DNA of 64,000 bases from positions 157,285-221,284 of the forward strand of contig NC_018317.1 in the NCBI RefSeq assembly GCF_000234665.1, written 5' to 3'. The translations under genes and the position numbers were made by a program. The notes under the pieces are model-generated. The model made no database searches and had not been told where the DNA came from. It saw only the letters and a program-made list of their open reading frames with translations. This document shows positions 50,701-60,110 of the stretch, piece after piece (the stretch's first letter is position 1; every line of letters starts with the position of its first letter). This DNA comes from Leishmania mexicana MHOM/GT/2001/U1103. Taxonomy: Eukaryota > Euglenozoa > Kinetoplastea > Trypanosomatida > Trypanosomatidae.

Positions 50701-51959
50701 AGCTGGAGTTGTTGCCGCCATCCACAGACAGACGTGGCGCTGTCAGAGACGGGTCAGCCACTGTCTCGCACTTGCCGGCGCAGCAGCCAGAGCAGCCCCA
50801 GTGGCGCGTCAAGGCGAGCGAGATGGAGGTGCGCTCAGCAACGGAGGCGCTGCAGGCGATCCACCTCGGTCTCCACCGCCGCCGCTCCGCCGCCACGCTT
50901 CGGGGGGCGCAGTCGAGCCGCAGCCATCTCTTCCTGCGCTTCCGAGTCAAGGTGCAGCGGCCCGTCATGCCGGCGAAGTCGTCGAGCGTTGCGATGCAGT
51001 GGGCGTCAGCCACTTCTGTGGCATCCGCGTTGGAGGTACCGGGCATCGGCGCTCTGATCGGCAATGCCGCAGCGTCTGCGGACGCCACGGGTGCTGCAGG
51101 CAAGCCGAAGGGCTACGACTTCCTGCGCGCCGCACTCGCGATGCCTTCTGAAGGAGCAACCAGCGCCCAGCCGGCAGCGCCAGCGTCATCGCTGACCTGT
51201 GTCGCGGAGCTGCTCTTCACTGACTTTGCCGGCAGCGAGCGCATCGAGCTCAGCGGTGTCACAGGCGACGCGCTGAAGGAGGCGCAGTACATCCACTCGA
51301 GCCTGAGCGCCGTGTCGGAGGTGCTGACGGCGTTGGCGCGGGCACATCCCCGCCGTGATCGCCAGGGCGAGGCAGAAGCGGCGGCGAGGCAGCCGAGGAA
51401 GCAGCGCGGCGGTGGCGGGACGCCACCACTAGCGGCTGCCGCGTTGGTACAGCGCTGGGGAGCGATGGTGAACTGCCCAGGCGTCACGCTGTCGCGCAGC
51501 CCGCCGGTCTTCCTCCAGCCACGCTTCACGAAACTCAGCGGTGACCGCGACACCCGGCAGCGCAGCGGGCACGAGGACGGCCTTGCACTGCGCAGGCGCG
51601 AGCTGGCGCTCATGGACAAGCACGTAGCTGAGGAGGAAGGTGCGCAGTGGTGGCGGTGTTGGCGTGCCGCGCCGCCGCACGTGCCGTTCCGCACGTGCAA
51701 GACGACGCAGCTGCTGCAGTCTGCGCTGGGCGCGCCGTGCAAGTCGCTGGTGCTGGCGTGCGTGCAGCCGTGCAGCGTGTCGGAGGTGGTGCTGCCGGCG
51801 AGCCTGCACGACCGCAAAGGCCCACGCACGCGTGCGGCGGCGCAGTCGGTGTTCGCTCACCAGGCGCCGGTGATGCTCTCCGAGGTGCACGCCACGCTAA
51901 CCTTTGCTGAACGCATCCACGACGCATCGCAGGACGGCGGCAAGGCCAAGCGAGCGTAG
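47703..51959 (+). CDS. Kinesin with C-terminal motor domain (kinesin-14-like)
   Basis: A 1418-residue protein. Residues 1 to about 485 are mostly low complexity, with an ordered patch near 55-150 (DIFVVDVASGDHFHITV to NGAVVEVHRG) that may be a small beta-grasp fold. Residues about 488-652 are a coiled coil running directly into the motor, which starts near 656 (LRVVARLRPPNE). Motor signatures: P-loop GAVGSGKT (771-778), SSRSH (1071-1075), DFAGSE (1174-1179), then VPFRTCKTTQLLQSALG near 1325, ending TFAERI near the C-terminus. A coiled coil before a C-terminal motor is the kinesin-14 layout (usually minus-end directed). The motor spans about 760 residues against the usual 340, because of large Gly/Ala/Ser-rich insertions between the P-loop and switch I and after switch II. 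The ATG at 47703 is the first in frame. This is the last gene of the plus-strand unit. Confidence 0.9.
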   Translation: MSSASCSSHGSRRRSTSSTRHHRRLEDTRSPSLEGSRATIAATVSHTSASAPDRAACYGDIFVVDVASGDHFHITVALRGPFHPLTSVTHGALQRTVRNLLLASPNTHTGDSTVQSHPLLLLLLDGVPLDDSDAVTLPNGAVVEVHRGSADSPPRSVALPSEQGMPLPSTSAVSAASARLSALEAVNSDPTEEEKLWRTQATPTATTVPSPRGAGGAPSNVGLRSDVDNVAGTRDSASSYALVRTSGTATTSKSRPRCAVTLLSAFHASAHEDKLVSRQRIPSSWLPSRHGGVGVSARLSEEETTSASRQVSSLHTVKDTQRPWHRRTTTYSPISGHPHVHEGDAAVRGETASAAGARTPSSASSMLTPHLSAAFTSPAFSQDSLAATEEPLTHRRHAPPSLPRASAADDRSSSTSLCPRRAAPSAEPRPTSSASDLVPVALQNTAASDRGSQAVPASVLPAPPTDHPQLQTSAPLPSSPPLQLTAQEIYDTQRSSIAAAAAAEQRRLLTRLQQRCRVLEEEKKALLTARLGALRAQESAGLLRALREAQEETAAVEVDAVRARLGEHREDLLSHWLRVLQFHKDTHYAMPSALLRELEDEGEALTLHCLSSIAGYHTQKARLQALQRQRVLKEAEVARLRWEAQVRQCTAEEQRGCLRVVARLRPPNERSWLPASVLASAEAGELDGGYGVRVLEGSPDPARGTQQVIAPVPCVVEVTDPPRDLRRRYALWAAYNAANAGSQQRLFEDQLQPLLEHMCRTGQNVAVLAFGAVGSGKTFALFGSRAAQLPPQSVRTASKGVLPPQPHGVGGESASAGVLSDFDLSSSRSHSEGDDVGRMPNGVTTVGAPGRRGITRCLDPADAAREAQVLEFLAETEAAKRRQRSAERHAREECGWRERAGIEEGDGLLPRAVAWLTAHLRSESPHGKASGPVVKSIVFSMYEVYNDHVYDLLPTPPPSAAGTTEPGSKASWAAWPRWNAGWLPAPHIKNSNPGNLTELQLELLPPSTDRRGAVRDGSATVSHLPAQQPEQPQWRVKASEMEVRSATEALQAIHLGLHRRRSAATLRGAQSSRSHLFLRFRVKVQRPVMPAKSSSVAMQWASATSVASALEVPGIGALIGNAAASADATGAAGKPKGYDFLRAALAMPSEGATSAQPAAPASSLTCVAELLFTDFAGSERIELSGVTGDALKEAQYIHSSLSAVSEVLTALARAHPRRDRQGEAEAAARQPRKQRGGGGTPPLAAAALVQRWGAMVNCPGVTLSRSPPVFLQPRFTKLSGDRDTRQRSGHEDGLALRRRELALMDKHVAEEEGAQWWRCWRAAPPHVPFRTCKTTQLLQSALGAPCKSLVLACVQPCSVSEVVLPASLHDRKGPRTRAAAQSVFAHQAPVMLSEVHATLTFAERIHDASQDGGKAKRA

Positions 51960-52215
51960 TGGCGCACAAAGGGGGTGGGGGATGACGTGTATGGGTAAGG
52001 ATGCTGTGCATTGGGCTTCGGCTACACAGGACGAAAAATAAAACGGGGCGGCGCGGCTTGCGATTGCCGCCGTGCGCGTGTGCCACGCCAGGCCCGGGGC
52101 GCGAAGGCAACCCCGCCCCGGCCCCCCGCCAAACCCTGCCCAGCACCCCACAAAAAATCCGCCCCTCATCTTTGCCCACGGGTGCCCGGCCAGTCCAGCA
52201 CGCCCCTCGGCGTTT

Positions 52216-52279
52216 GGGGAGGGGGTACGGGGCGTTCGCGCCGCCTCGGGGTTGGGGGGAGGCCAGGTTGGGGGGGGGG
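52216..52279 (+). other. Cluster of G runs, possible G-quadruplex
   Basis: Runs of at least four G occur at 52216-52219, 52221-52225, 52229-52232, 52248-52251, 52254-52259 and 52270-52279. C runs at about 52111-52127 give a similar cluster on the minus strand. Four or more G runs with short loops fit a quadruplex-forming sequence. Confidence 0.6.
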
Positions 52280-52369
52280 TATTGGGCGCGTGTCGTGTTC
52301 ACGGGCGTCGGGGCATGGCTGAGGGAGGGGGGTCGGCGGCTGACATTCACATCGCCTCATCGGGGGCTT

Positions 52370-53050
52370 GCGTGTGCACGGTGCGGTGCCGCCATGACGT
52401 GCCGTTCGCCAATCACTTCTTCCCGATGTTGTTTTCGGTCTTGATCCCATAGTCCAAGGCATGTTGATCCGTTTATATGTTGACAACACATCCGTTTTCT
52501 CTGCCACACAACACGAGCTGAACCCCGCCTTGCCACAGGCACCCATTGAATGATGCGAAGCAGCCGTGGACATGCGGTGCGGCAATGCGCTGACCCAGTC
52601 ATCTACGCTCGGCCTCTGCACCCCCCCCCCAAATCTAACCACTACCCGCCCTGCAGCCGCTCCCAATCATGCCGGCCGCCACGCGGTGCAGCACCCCCAC
52701 CGGGGTGGCTCAGGCTCCCCCCCACCAATGGGCAGTGAGGGCCGGGGGGCGGGATGCGCTCTAGTCACGCTGATACGCTGCTCATCACATGGATGGCACA
52801 GACGTGTGTTCAGTGTCGCAGGTCGCGACGGCGCCACCCCATCCAAGGAGCCTCACCGCTGCCATCAGTAGCGGATACATCGCTCTAACCTCCCCACATC
52901 GTAGGTGCTTGACCCCGTCACACCACCCGAAGTGGCTCGGCATTTGGCAAGGCTGGGTGTGTGTGTGTGTGTGTGTGTGGGTACTGGGCCCTGAGATACG
53001 ACGCACGGAAAGGTGTATCCTCCCTGCCATCAGGGATTGCGGATCCCGCA
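52370..53050 (+). mobile_element. SIDER-like retroposon remnant (probable)
   Basis: Complex, non-microsatellite sequence with no open frame of note. Near its right end (about 52980-53025) it carries the same core (gatacgacgcacgga with flanking similarity over about 44 bp) that is found inverted near 34069-34112. A TG tract (52957-52978) sits just before the core. Limits are approximate. SIDER elements are known to be abundant in Leishmania noncoding sequence; the assignment needs comparison with a consensus. Confidence 0.45.
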
Positions 53051-53223
53051 CGAAAAGGAAACCGACATGCGCGCGTGCACGCAGCCAAAAGCGTCCACAC
53101 CTCATCGCCTATACAGCAGAGGGATGCGCCCTCAAGAGTGGAGAAGGTGCGCGCACGCACACAGAACAACGAGAACCATCACTGTGCGCTGCGCTCCTTC
53201 CCATTTTTTCCCGTTTTGCCTAC

Positions 53224-54546
53224 CTACAGATCATCCAAGAAGTTCTTCACCGCCTCTCCAAAAGCCCCGGTCGCCTGCGCGGCGCTCTGCTGCAGGCTGC
53301 GCGCGGCCTCCGTGACATGCCAGAGAGCGTCGCTTGCGGTGCCGGGCGCGCCCATGCCGCCGCTGCTGACACGCGGACCGCCGCTGGCGCAGTAGGTGTC
53401 CTCAGGCACGTATGCCTGGTTGCCAAGACCACGGAAGTCAGGCCCGGCGCGCGGCGCCGCCGAGGCGGACATTGACAGTGGCGTCGGCGTGGCCGACCTC
53501 GCTGTGGCCGCGGAGGCCGAGACGTTCGTGGGATTGTTGCCGCCCGCGCCGTACGGCTGGTGCGTTAGCGGCGCCGGTGTCGTCGCCGGCACGTTCGTGT
53601 CATCGAAGAGGTCACCGTTGACGTTCTCCGCGCTCTTGCCGATGAAGCCGGTCTGACGCGGCGCCTGCGGTACCTTCGGCGCATGCGGCTCACCGCGCCC
53701 AAGCATGGTCGGGTCCACCGCGCGGGCGGCGGCGGCAGCCAGATCGGCCTGGCGCTGGCGCTCCGTCTCTGCCTCGGCGGCTTTGCGTTGCTCTGCCTCG
53801 CGGTCGTACAGGAGCTCTTCGGGCACCGGCCGCGTAGACTCCTCGATGGTGCCCTCCACGCGGGCGATACCGCCGAAGCCCTTCTTCTTTCCCTTCGCGC
53901 CAGGCGCCGCACCGCTGCCGCCGAGCTTCTTCGCCCCGAGCCCGGTGGGCTTGGAGGAGATCGCCACGACCGGCGCCACTGTCGCGGGGCTGTCCTGTGC
54001 CGTCACGTCGGGGCTGGCGCTGGAGGTAGGCGACAGGGACGACCCAGCGGCGACGGCGGCAGCGCCAAAGAACGTCGGAGAAGCACATTTGCCTGACTGT
54101 GGCGACGGCTCGCACGCCAACTGCGGCACGGGCGACGCCGGCGGTAGCTGCCCGTTCTGCGTGAAGTCGTTCACGGCCTTGTCAACCATGCGCTTGTACA
54201 GCGCGGCGGCGGGGGAGGTGTAGAAGGACTTGGGGTCTATATTGCCATGCTGCTTCAGGAACTGCTTCGCCCTGCTGTTGCCGCCAAGCGCCACACGCAG
54301 TGCCTCTTGCGGGCGCCAGCTGTCAAGCTCCGCGGACTTCATGAAGGTGATATGTACCCCCATGCCACGGTGGCGGCCGCAGCAGTCCATGCATAGGAAG
54401 AGGCCGTACGTCACGCTGCACCAGCTCGGGTTCTTCTGCGGGCAGTCGAAGCAGATGCGGTTGTCCGGCAGCTGCCGCATCACCGCGACGAGCTCCTTCG
54501 CCTCTTCCGCCGTCTCCGGCACCTTCAGATTGCCGGTGCTCGCCAT
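53224..54546 (-). CDS. ArfGAP2/3 (Glo3)-like Arf GTPase-activating protein
   Basis: A 440-residue protein. Residues about 5-125 form an ArfGAP domain with a CxxC-x16-CxxC zinc finger ([18 protein letters not shown] then [17 protein letters not shown]). The catalytic arginine finger lies in HRGMGVH, followed by [12 protein letters not shown]. The middle part has a Lys/Gly stretch (GLGAKKLGG, then GKKKGFGG) and a Glu/Arg/Ala-rich helix, as in ArfGAP2/3. The tail is Ala/Pro/Gly-rich and ends in a short helix (AVKNFLDDL). Role: stimulates GTP hydrolysis by Arf1 during COPI vesicle traffic at the Golgi. The ATG at 54546 is the first in frame; the codon farther upstream is GTG. It is the last gene of the minus-strand unit, next to the strand switch. 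Confidence 0.93.
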   Translation of the reverse strand: MASTGNLKVPETAEEAKELVAVMRQLPDNRICFDCPQKNPSWCSVTYGLFLCMDCCGRHRGMGVHITFMKSAELDSWRPQEALRVALGGNSRAKQFLKQHGNIDPKSFYTSPAAALYKRMVDKAVNDFTQNGQLPPASPVPQLACEPSPQSGKCASPTFFGAAAVAAGSSLSPTSSASPDVTAQDSPATVAPVVAISSKPTGLGAKKLGGSGAAPGAKGKKKGFGGIARVEGTIEESTRPVPEELLYDREAEQRKAAEAETERQRQADLAAAAARAVDPTMLGRGEPHAPKVPQAPRQTGFIGKSAENVNGDLFDDTNVPATTPAPLTHQPYGAGGNNPTNVSASAATARSATPTPLSMSASAAPRAGPDFRGLGNQAYVPEDTYCASGGPRVSSGGMGAPGTASDALWHVTEAARSLQQSAAQATGAFGEAVKNFLDDL

Positions 54547-55565
54547 CGCTCTGCCTCTCGTCTTCCACGCTCCCGCGGTGCCTCCCCGGGTGCGGTGGTG
54601 TGGTGGTGGTGTGATGATATACCAAGCAGGCACGAAGAATCTTTGACACCCGCTCCGACAACGGCGGCGACGGCGATGGAATGGGGTGGGCCGCTAACGG
54701 GCTATTGTACTTGAACAGCGTCAACACAGCAGAACGCGGAGCGAGCAGGGCAAAGGAGGAGGAGGAGGTCGCCGGATTGAGAGAGCACGGAGTCCCAAGA
54801 GGATGTAGCACCCACACCCACACACACAGGCAGACACGTACGCACAGAGAGCTTGAACGACAGTACCTGCGCGACGACCGTGGAAGGTGTGCATCACAGC
54901 GGCGACGAAGAAGAAGAGGGCGAGAGGTGGTGGGGCGAGGAGGTGATTCATGAGGAATGCACCGCTGGGAGAAGGCCATTACGTCGGAGGAGGGGTTCCT
55001 CTCGAGATCGCCCCTCATGCCTCCCGGGGCAAAGGTGGGTGGGGTGGGTGGCGGCAGCGGCGAGGACAGCACGCATTCGAAACACACTTAGAGCCTTCAA
55101 GGAGAGGGATGACGTATTACCGTGTTGCCGGGGTGTTGTGGACACATGGTCTTGGTGCTTTCCCATCCTCTGCTGCTGTGGTGTCGGTGATGGGGGGAGG
55201 GAGGGAGGAAGGGGGGGGGTATGCACGCACATACACGCGCGTGCGTCCCTCGAAGCTGTGGCGACACACACACACACACACACACACACAAAGAAAATCA
55301 AACCGGTTGCTTAGCTCTCTCTCTAGCCTTCTCCCCACTCGCCCATCGGCAGACACTGGCGCTGACAACGGGGCTTCCGCCTTTTGCGGGAGGGGGGGGG
55401 GGGAGGTGCCGCCCGTGAGCACCGGCGCGCGCGCACCGCGACAGAGGGAAGAGACATAACGTGTGTGTGCGTGTGGTCCGCGCTTTTCCCCCACATTGGG
55501 ACCAGATGCTTCAGGCATCGCGATATCGAGGCGGCCGCGGCGCCGTGGATGTGGGGCTGCTCACA
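54547..55565 (-). other. Spacer, about 1.0 kb
   Basis: No gene seen. It has a CA tract (55264-55290), G-rich runs (55196-55220, 55389-55404) and purine-rich sequence that is CT-rich on the coding (minus) strand. It holds the leader of the ArfGAP gene and the 3' end of the reductase transcript. Confidence 0.5.
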
Positions 55566-56603
55566 TCAAAGCTCGACCATCACCTTGCCACAGTTCTTCT
55601 GCTCGAACATCCAGTCAATGGCGTCGTACACACCTTCTAGGCCTTTGAACGTCGCGGGGTCGATGCAGACTTGCACAATCCCCTGCTCGTGCAGCGCACA
55701 GAGACGGTCAAAGTGCAGCTGCCCGTACTTGGCAAAGTGAGGGAGGAAGAAGGTAGAGAGGGAGGCGCTCTTGGCAAGCAGCTGCAACGGCAGCGGCTTG
55801 CGGCTCGGGCAGACTGCTTCGATGGAGCCGCGCTGGTAGGTCGACACGCAGCCTAGAGAGACGATGCGGCCGCGCGGTGCGAGGCTCTGGATCACAGCAT
55901 TGAGGAGGTCGCCGCCAACGGATTCGTAGGCGATGTTGATCCCGCGTGGGTAGCAGCGCAGGAGCGCCGCCGCCGTGTTGCGGCCCTCTGCCTTGTAGTT
56001 CACCACCCCGTCGCACTTGAGCGTGTCGGTGAGAAAGACCTCCTTCGATGGCGAGGAGCACGTCCCGACGACTGAGCAGCCGTAGACGTGCTTGAGCAGC
56101 TGAACGGCAAACTGCCCTGTGCCGCCTGCCGCCGCCGTCACGACGGCGCGCTCGCCAGGCTGCGGCTGGAGGACGTGCTCAAGCGCGATGGACGCCGTCG
56201 TCGCACTCAGGTCGAGCGGCAGGTATTCCCTCGCCATACGTGGTATAGACTTGGCGTGCCGTCGCGCTACTACCTGGTACTCTGCAAAGGCGCCGTAGCT
56301 CTGAGTCACGACGGCGGCGCCCGCTTTCAAGTCTTTTACGCCGCTGCCTACGTCGACAACCTCTCCGACGGCCTCGAAGCCACAAGCGAAGGGCGGCCAC
56401 ACATCGGGCTGGTAGATGCCAGCCGTGAAGTTGATGTCGCTCGCGTTGATGCCAAGGTACTTGTTCTTCACGAGGATAGCCTTGGGGTGCAGCTCCGTTG
56501 GGAACGGTGCTTCAACGATGGATGCGACTGCCCGGAAGTTGGTGGAGAGCTCCCGGGCGACGATATGCCGGTACGTGCGCGCTGCTGCGGCCATTGCCTG
56601 CAT
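55566..56603 (-). CDS. PTGR3/ZADH2-like zinc-free MDR reductase
   Basis: A 345-residue member of the medium-chain dehydrogenase/reductase family, close to prostaglandin reductase 3 (ZADH2) and quinone-oxidoreductase relatives. Diagnostic stretches are YLGINASDINFTAGIYQP, PFACGFEAVGEVVDVG, VVTAAAGGTGQFAVQLLKH (the AxxGGxG-type NADPH-binding loop), INIAYESVGG, and the ending CGKVMVEL. No catalytic zinc cysteines are present, as expected of this branch. Known relatives reduce 15-keto-prostaglandins or enones with NADPH; the substrate here is unknown. The N-terminus (MQAMAAAARTYRHIVAREL) is Ala/Arg-rich and could direct the protein to mitochondria or peroxisomes. A second in-frame ATG at 56594 would remove three residues. 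Confidence 0.9.
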   Translation of the reverse strand: MQAMAAAARTYRHIVARELSTNFRAVASIVEAPFPTELHPKAILVKNKYLGINASDINFTAGIYQPDVWPPFACGFEAVGEVVDVGSGVKDLKAGAAVVTQSYGAFAEYQVVARRHAKSIPRMAREYLPLDLSATTASIALEHVLQPQPGERAVVTAAAGGTGQFAVQLLKHVYGCSVVGTCSSPSKEVFLTDTLKCDGVVNYKAEGRNTAAALLRCYPRGINIAYESVGGDLLNAVIQSLAPRGRIVSLGCVSTYQRGSIEAVCPSRKPLPLQLLAKSASLSTFFLPHFAKYGQLHFDRLCALHEQGIVQVCIDPATFKGLEGVYDAIDWMFEQKNCGKVMVEL

Positions 56604-57626
56604 GCGTGGGTGGCCGTAGCGGACGTGTCGTGCGGAGGAGACCGAAGGGAGGGATAGTGAGAGAGAGAACGATGGTGGAGGCTGAGGACGTGGAGGTGAA
56701 AAGAGGGTGGTGGGCGGCCTGCGGCGGCAGGAAAGCTATCGCCGGCGCACAGTGCGACCCGCGACCCAGCCTTTCACCCTGGGCGCCCCCGCGTGTGCTG
56801 CACTGTGCCTCCCCCTCTCATGCCCGAGCGCCACTCGACACCGAGGCAACCACGGGGGGCCTTCTCTTTTTTGGGGCGCCGACCATGATCACAACACATG
56901 GCGCCGAATGTGTGCCTGGGCGCGCGATGACGGACACATGCGCGCAGATGGCGTGCGAGCAGAGGGAATGTGAGCAAGAGAGGCCAATGCAGGGGACACA
57001 CAAGTGACGAAGATCACACGAGTGATACTCGACGACTGCTGCAACGGACGCCGGGTGGAGAGGAAGCGCGGGCGAGGCGGGGTGTGGGGTGGGCGAGTCC
57101 GTGCATGGCACGAGAGGTAGATGGAGGACGAGGACACCTTGTCAGTGCCCCCCCCCCCTTCCCCAGCTCGCTGAGGGGTACAAGTAGACGACACGTGCAG
57201 ACGTGTTTGACAGAGCGTGCGGAAAAATAGATAACAATGGCAGCAATAGGGTCGGAGAAATACAGCGCGCGCGCGGTGCACACACATTGCGCATGCCGAG
57301 GGAGAGAGAGAGAGACAGTGGAGTGGAGTGGGGACGGGGGAGACGAAGGGGGGAGGGTGACAGGAAGACACGTGAGCCGGGGAACGTATGCGGAGATACG
57401 GAGCACAGACACATGTGCAACACAAGCAGGGTCCAGGCAAAAGATGGCCCACATCTTTGCGGGAGGGGGGGGGGAGGTGCCTGTCAAGGACGAGAAGCCA
57501 CGCTGCATCTGAGTCGATGTCTCCTCCACCACCTCCTCCGTCCGACATTAAAGTTTAGATGTCGCTCTCACTGTAATATGGCAGGAGGCGCACACACGCG
57601 CATTCCCTTCTCGCGCGCTGCCATAC
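56604..57626 (-). other. Spacer, about 1.0 kb
   Basis: No gene seen. A poly-C run (57147-57156), GA-rich sequence (about 57300-57360) and a G run (57462-57474) are visible. On the coding (minus) strand the GA-rich part is CT-rich and may be the splice signal of the reductase gene. Confidence 0.5.
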
Positions 57627-59373
57627 CTACCGGTGCGAGGCGGAGTTGCCATAGGGGTTTGCCTCCCACATCACCCAGTCGTCACTGTGCCCGCGCGTGG
57701 ACGAGTCCTGTGGCTCTCCATCATGCAATGGCGGTGGCGTTTGCGGTGCGGACGCGCTCTCCGAGGTGTTGTTCGGCGGCGCCTGAGTCACACACGCCTC
57801 AGCGTAGCGGGCCGCCATGTCACGCACCCGCTCGGCGACCGAGTGCGGCACATTGCATGCTTCCTCCCATTCCTCCACAGCGGATGCCAGGCGGGTCTGA
57901 GAGGCTACCGCCGACAGGTCGCCGCTTGGCGCCTCCAACGGCCGTGACTTCGGCGTGACCGCCTTCTTTGCTGGCTGGGGCGCGTCGTTGTCAGCGTCCT
58001 CCATCAACTCCTTCGCAAGATCCTCGAAATCGTCGTCGTCGCCGCGGTCCGCGGCGGTCATGCGCTTGCCCACGGCGCTGTCGAGGGTGTCGGTGGCGGG
58101 GGCGCTGACTGGCGCCTGTGCCGGTAGGAGTGGCGCGGTCGGCTGCTGTGACGCGTCCTGCTCGAACTGCAGGCTGTCGTCGCTGCGCCGCATGCTTTGG
58201 TCATACTCCCGCTCCCACTGACCCAGTAGTGACTGCAGCATCGGGCTGAGCATGGAGGAGAAAGCCTGCAGCATGGGGTACTGCTGTTGCACGCCGCTGC
58301 TCTGCAGGAGTGTCTGCATAATGTTTGCCATGGCGGGCTGAAAGGCGCCGCTACCGCCTTCGAACCACCGTGTGGAGCGGCTGAGGACCATGCCAACGTA
58401 GCGCACCACGATGTTGCGTAGGTCCCGACTCCATTCCGCCGCGTTTGCCGAGCTTCGGGAGAGGTGCTGCATGACAGACACGTAGAAGTGCTCGAGGTAG
58501 CGCTGAAGCTCCTGCCGGAATGTCCCCACGCGCTGAGACACCTCCTCAACGGTCCTCCCAGCACTCGTGGCCGCTGCCGTCTGCTGCGTCATGAGGCTCT
58601 GCACAGTCGACATGCTGAAGATACGCTCGCTGAGCTGCCTCGCCTCATTCTGGGCCATATGCACCACAGCAGCTGGCGACTCGTCCGTTCCGTTGAGTCG
58701 CCGTTGTACCTGCTCCCGCAATGGCGCCCGCAGGCTCGCGAGGACGTTATAGTTGCCCGCTGCCAGCTGCATCAGCTGCGGCATTCCCAGGGTTGCCAGC
58801 GTGGTGCTCATGGCTTCGTTGATCCATGGCGTCTGCGTGTCGCTCGCAGAGGAGGCGCTGGTGTTGTTCGCCTGGAAGGCGGCCGTGGTGCGCGGTTGCT
58901 GCTGCTGTTCCTGCATCGCGGGCTGGGTATAGCTGTTACGATCTGTTGTGTCCGCCTGCAGCGTCACATGACTCACTGGGATCTGCGCAGAGAGCCGTCG
59001 CAGACGCTCCGGCAGTGCGTCCAGCTCCTCTGGCGTGCAGTGCACATGGATGTGCACAACCGATGGCTGCTGCGGCGGGTACTGCGGAGGCGACATCGAC
59101 GGCGCTGCGCTGCCCACAAACACATCCATGCGTGGTGGCGAGGCAGCCGTGGTGAAGTGAAAAGTGGGCTGCGGGGCAGCACCACCGGCAGCAGCAGCAG
59201 GTGCAGGAGCAGCTGGTGGCTGCGGTGCCGCCGGGGAAGGTGTGGAGGACTCACGTTGCCCTGGCGCTGCGGCGTCCGCCGCGGCACCTGCACCCGTGCC
59301 ACCAGGGGCTGGGCCTGCTGGTGCCGCCGCCGTCCCACCCGTCATTTCCGCTGGCGTAGCACCTGCGGTGGAT

Positions 59374-59412
<39 letters not shown>

Positions 59413-60110
59413 GACTGTTGAGTGCTCGCATTACCGTTCAGCGAGTTGGAAAGAACGGACGAGATCAGCCACGGCAGCTGCGAAGTAAAGGCGTTCACGG
59501 TGGCAGCCACCGCAGGGTTGGCTGCCGCTGCCGCTGCATCGATACCACTACCACCGGCATCTGTGCCGTCGCTCCTCGGCACGTTCGAGCCCATCTCATA
59601 AGAGAAGGTCACGTGCGGAGTGTTGTCTGACGCTGGAGGTGCTGTCGATGGCATCGACGACCCCTGCGGCGCCGTCTGCTGATGCTGCTGAAAGGCGGTA
59701 GAGATGGAGCTGGCGATCGTAGAGGCAAAGGGCTGCCAAGAGAAGCCGCCGCCGGAGACGTAGTTGTAGCCGTTGTTGTCCGCCGTACCAAAGGAGAACT
59801 GAGGCATCGTGAACTGGTGTTGTTGGTTCGGGCCAGCGCTGTGCTCTTCACCGCCTCCGTTGCTGCCGCCCTCCGGCTGACGGGGCTGCACAACAATGTG
59901 CACGGTGCTGCCTTCCTCCACACCGTAGCTACTCACCGAGTTGGGGTCCTGCATCAGTCGTCCGCGGTATAGCAGGCGGATGCCGTGCGTCGCGGGGTCG
60001 ATGTTAAACCTGGCCATGAGGTTGTTGCGCAGCTCCGCCACGGTGATGTTTTCCAAGACGACGACATCGCCGCTGTTGTACGGGGCGGTGCCTCGGACTT
60101 GGATGCGCAT
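57627..60110 (-). CDS. Ubiquitin-like-domain protein, possibly BAG6-like, with poly-Gln
   Basis: An 827-residue protein. Residues 1-76 are a ubiquitin-like domain: MRIQVRGTAPYNSGDVVVLE, NITVAELRNNLMARFNI, then IRLLYRGRLMQDPNSVSSYG and VEEGSTVHIVVQPR. No diglycine end exists, so this is an integral domain. A Ser/Gly/Gln/Pro/Ala-rich region follows, with a run of 13 Gln coded by CAG. A patch IHVHCTPEELDALPERLRRL lies near residue 355, and a helical region (about 435-620) includes LMQLAAGNYNVLASLRAPLR and TFRQELQRYLEHFYVSVMQH. The C-terminus is acidic, then charged. Layout and the IHVH patch recall BAG6/Scythe (protein quality control), but this is tentative; other UBL shuttle proteins are possible. 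The ATG at 60110 follows CT-rich sequence and AGs on the minus strand at 60129-60128 and 60112-60111. In-frame codons upstream are leader. Confidence 0.8.
59374..59413 (-). repeat. CAG (poly-Gln) tract
   Basis: Thirteen CTG units on the plus strand, that is CAG codons on the coding strand, within the ubiquitin-like gene. Expected to vary in length between isolates. Confidence 0.9.

Larger units (their letters stand above)
51960..53223. promoter_or_regulatory. Convergent strand-switch region (transcription termination zone)
   Basis: The plus-strand unit ends at 51959 and the minus-strand gene ends at 53224, so the two units converge here. In Leishmania such regions are known RNA polymerase II termination sites marked by base J and histone H3 variant; that is inferred here from layout alone. 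The left part (about 52085-52150) has C runs, and 52216-52279 has successive G runs on the same strand. The right part holds a SIDER-like segment and a TG tract (52957-52978). No tRNA or 5S gene was recognised. Confidence 0.75.
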
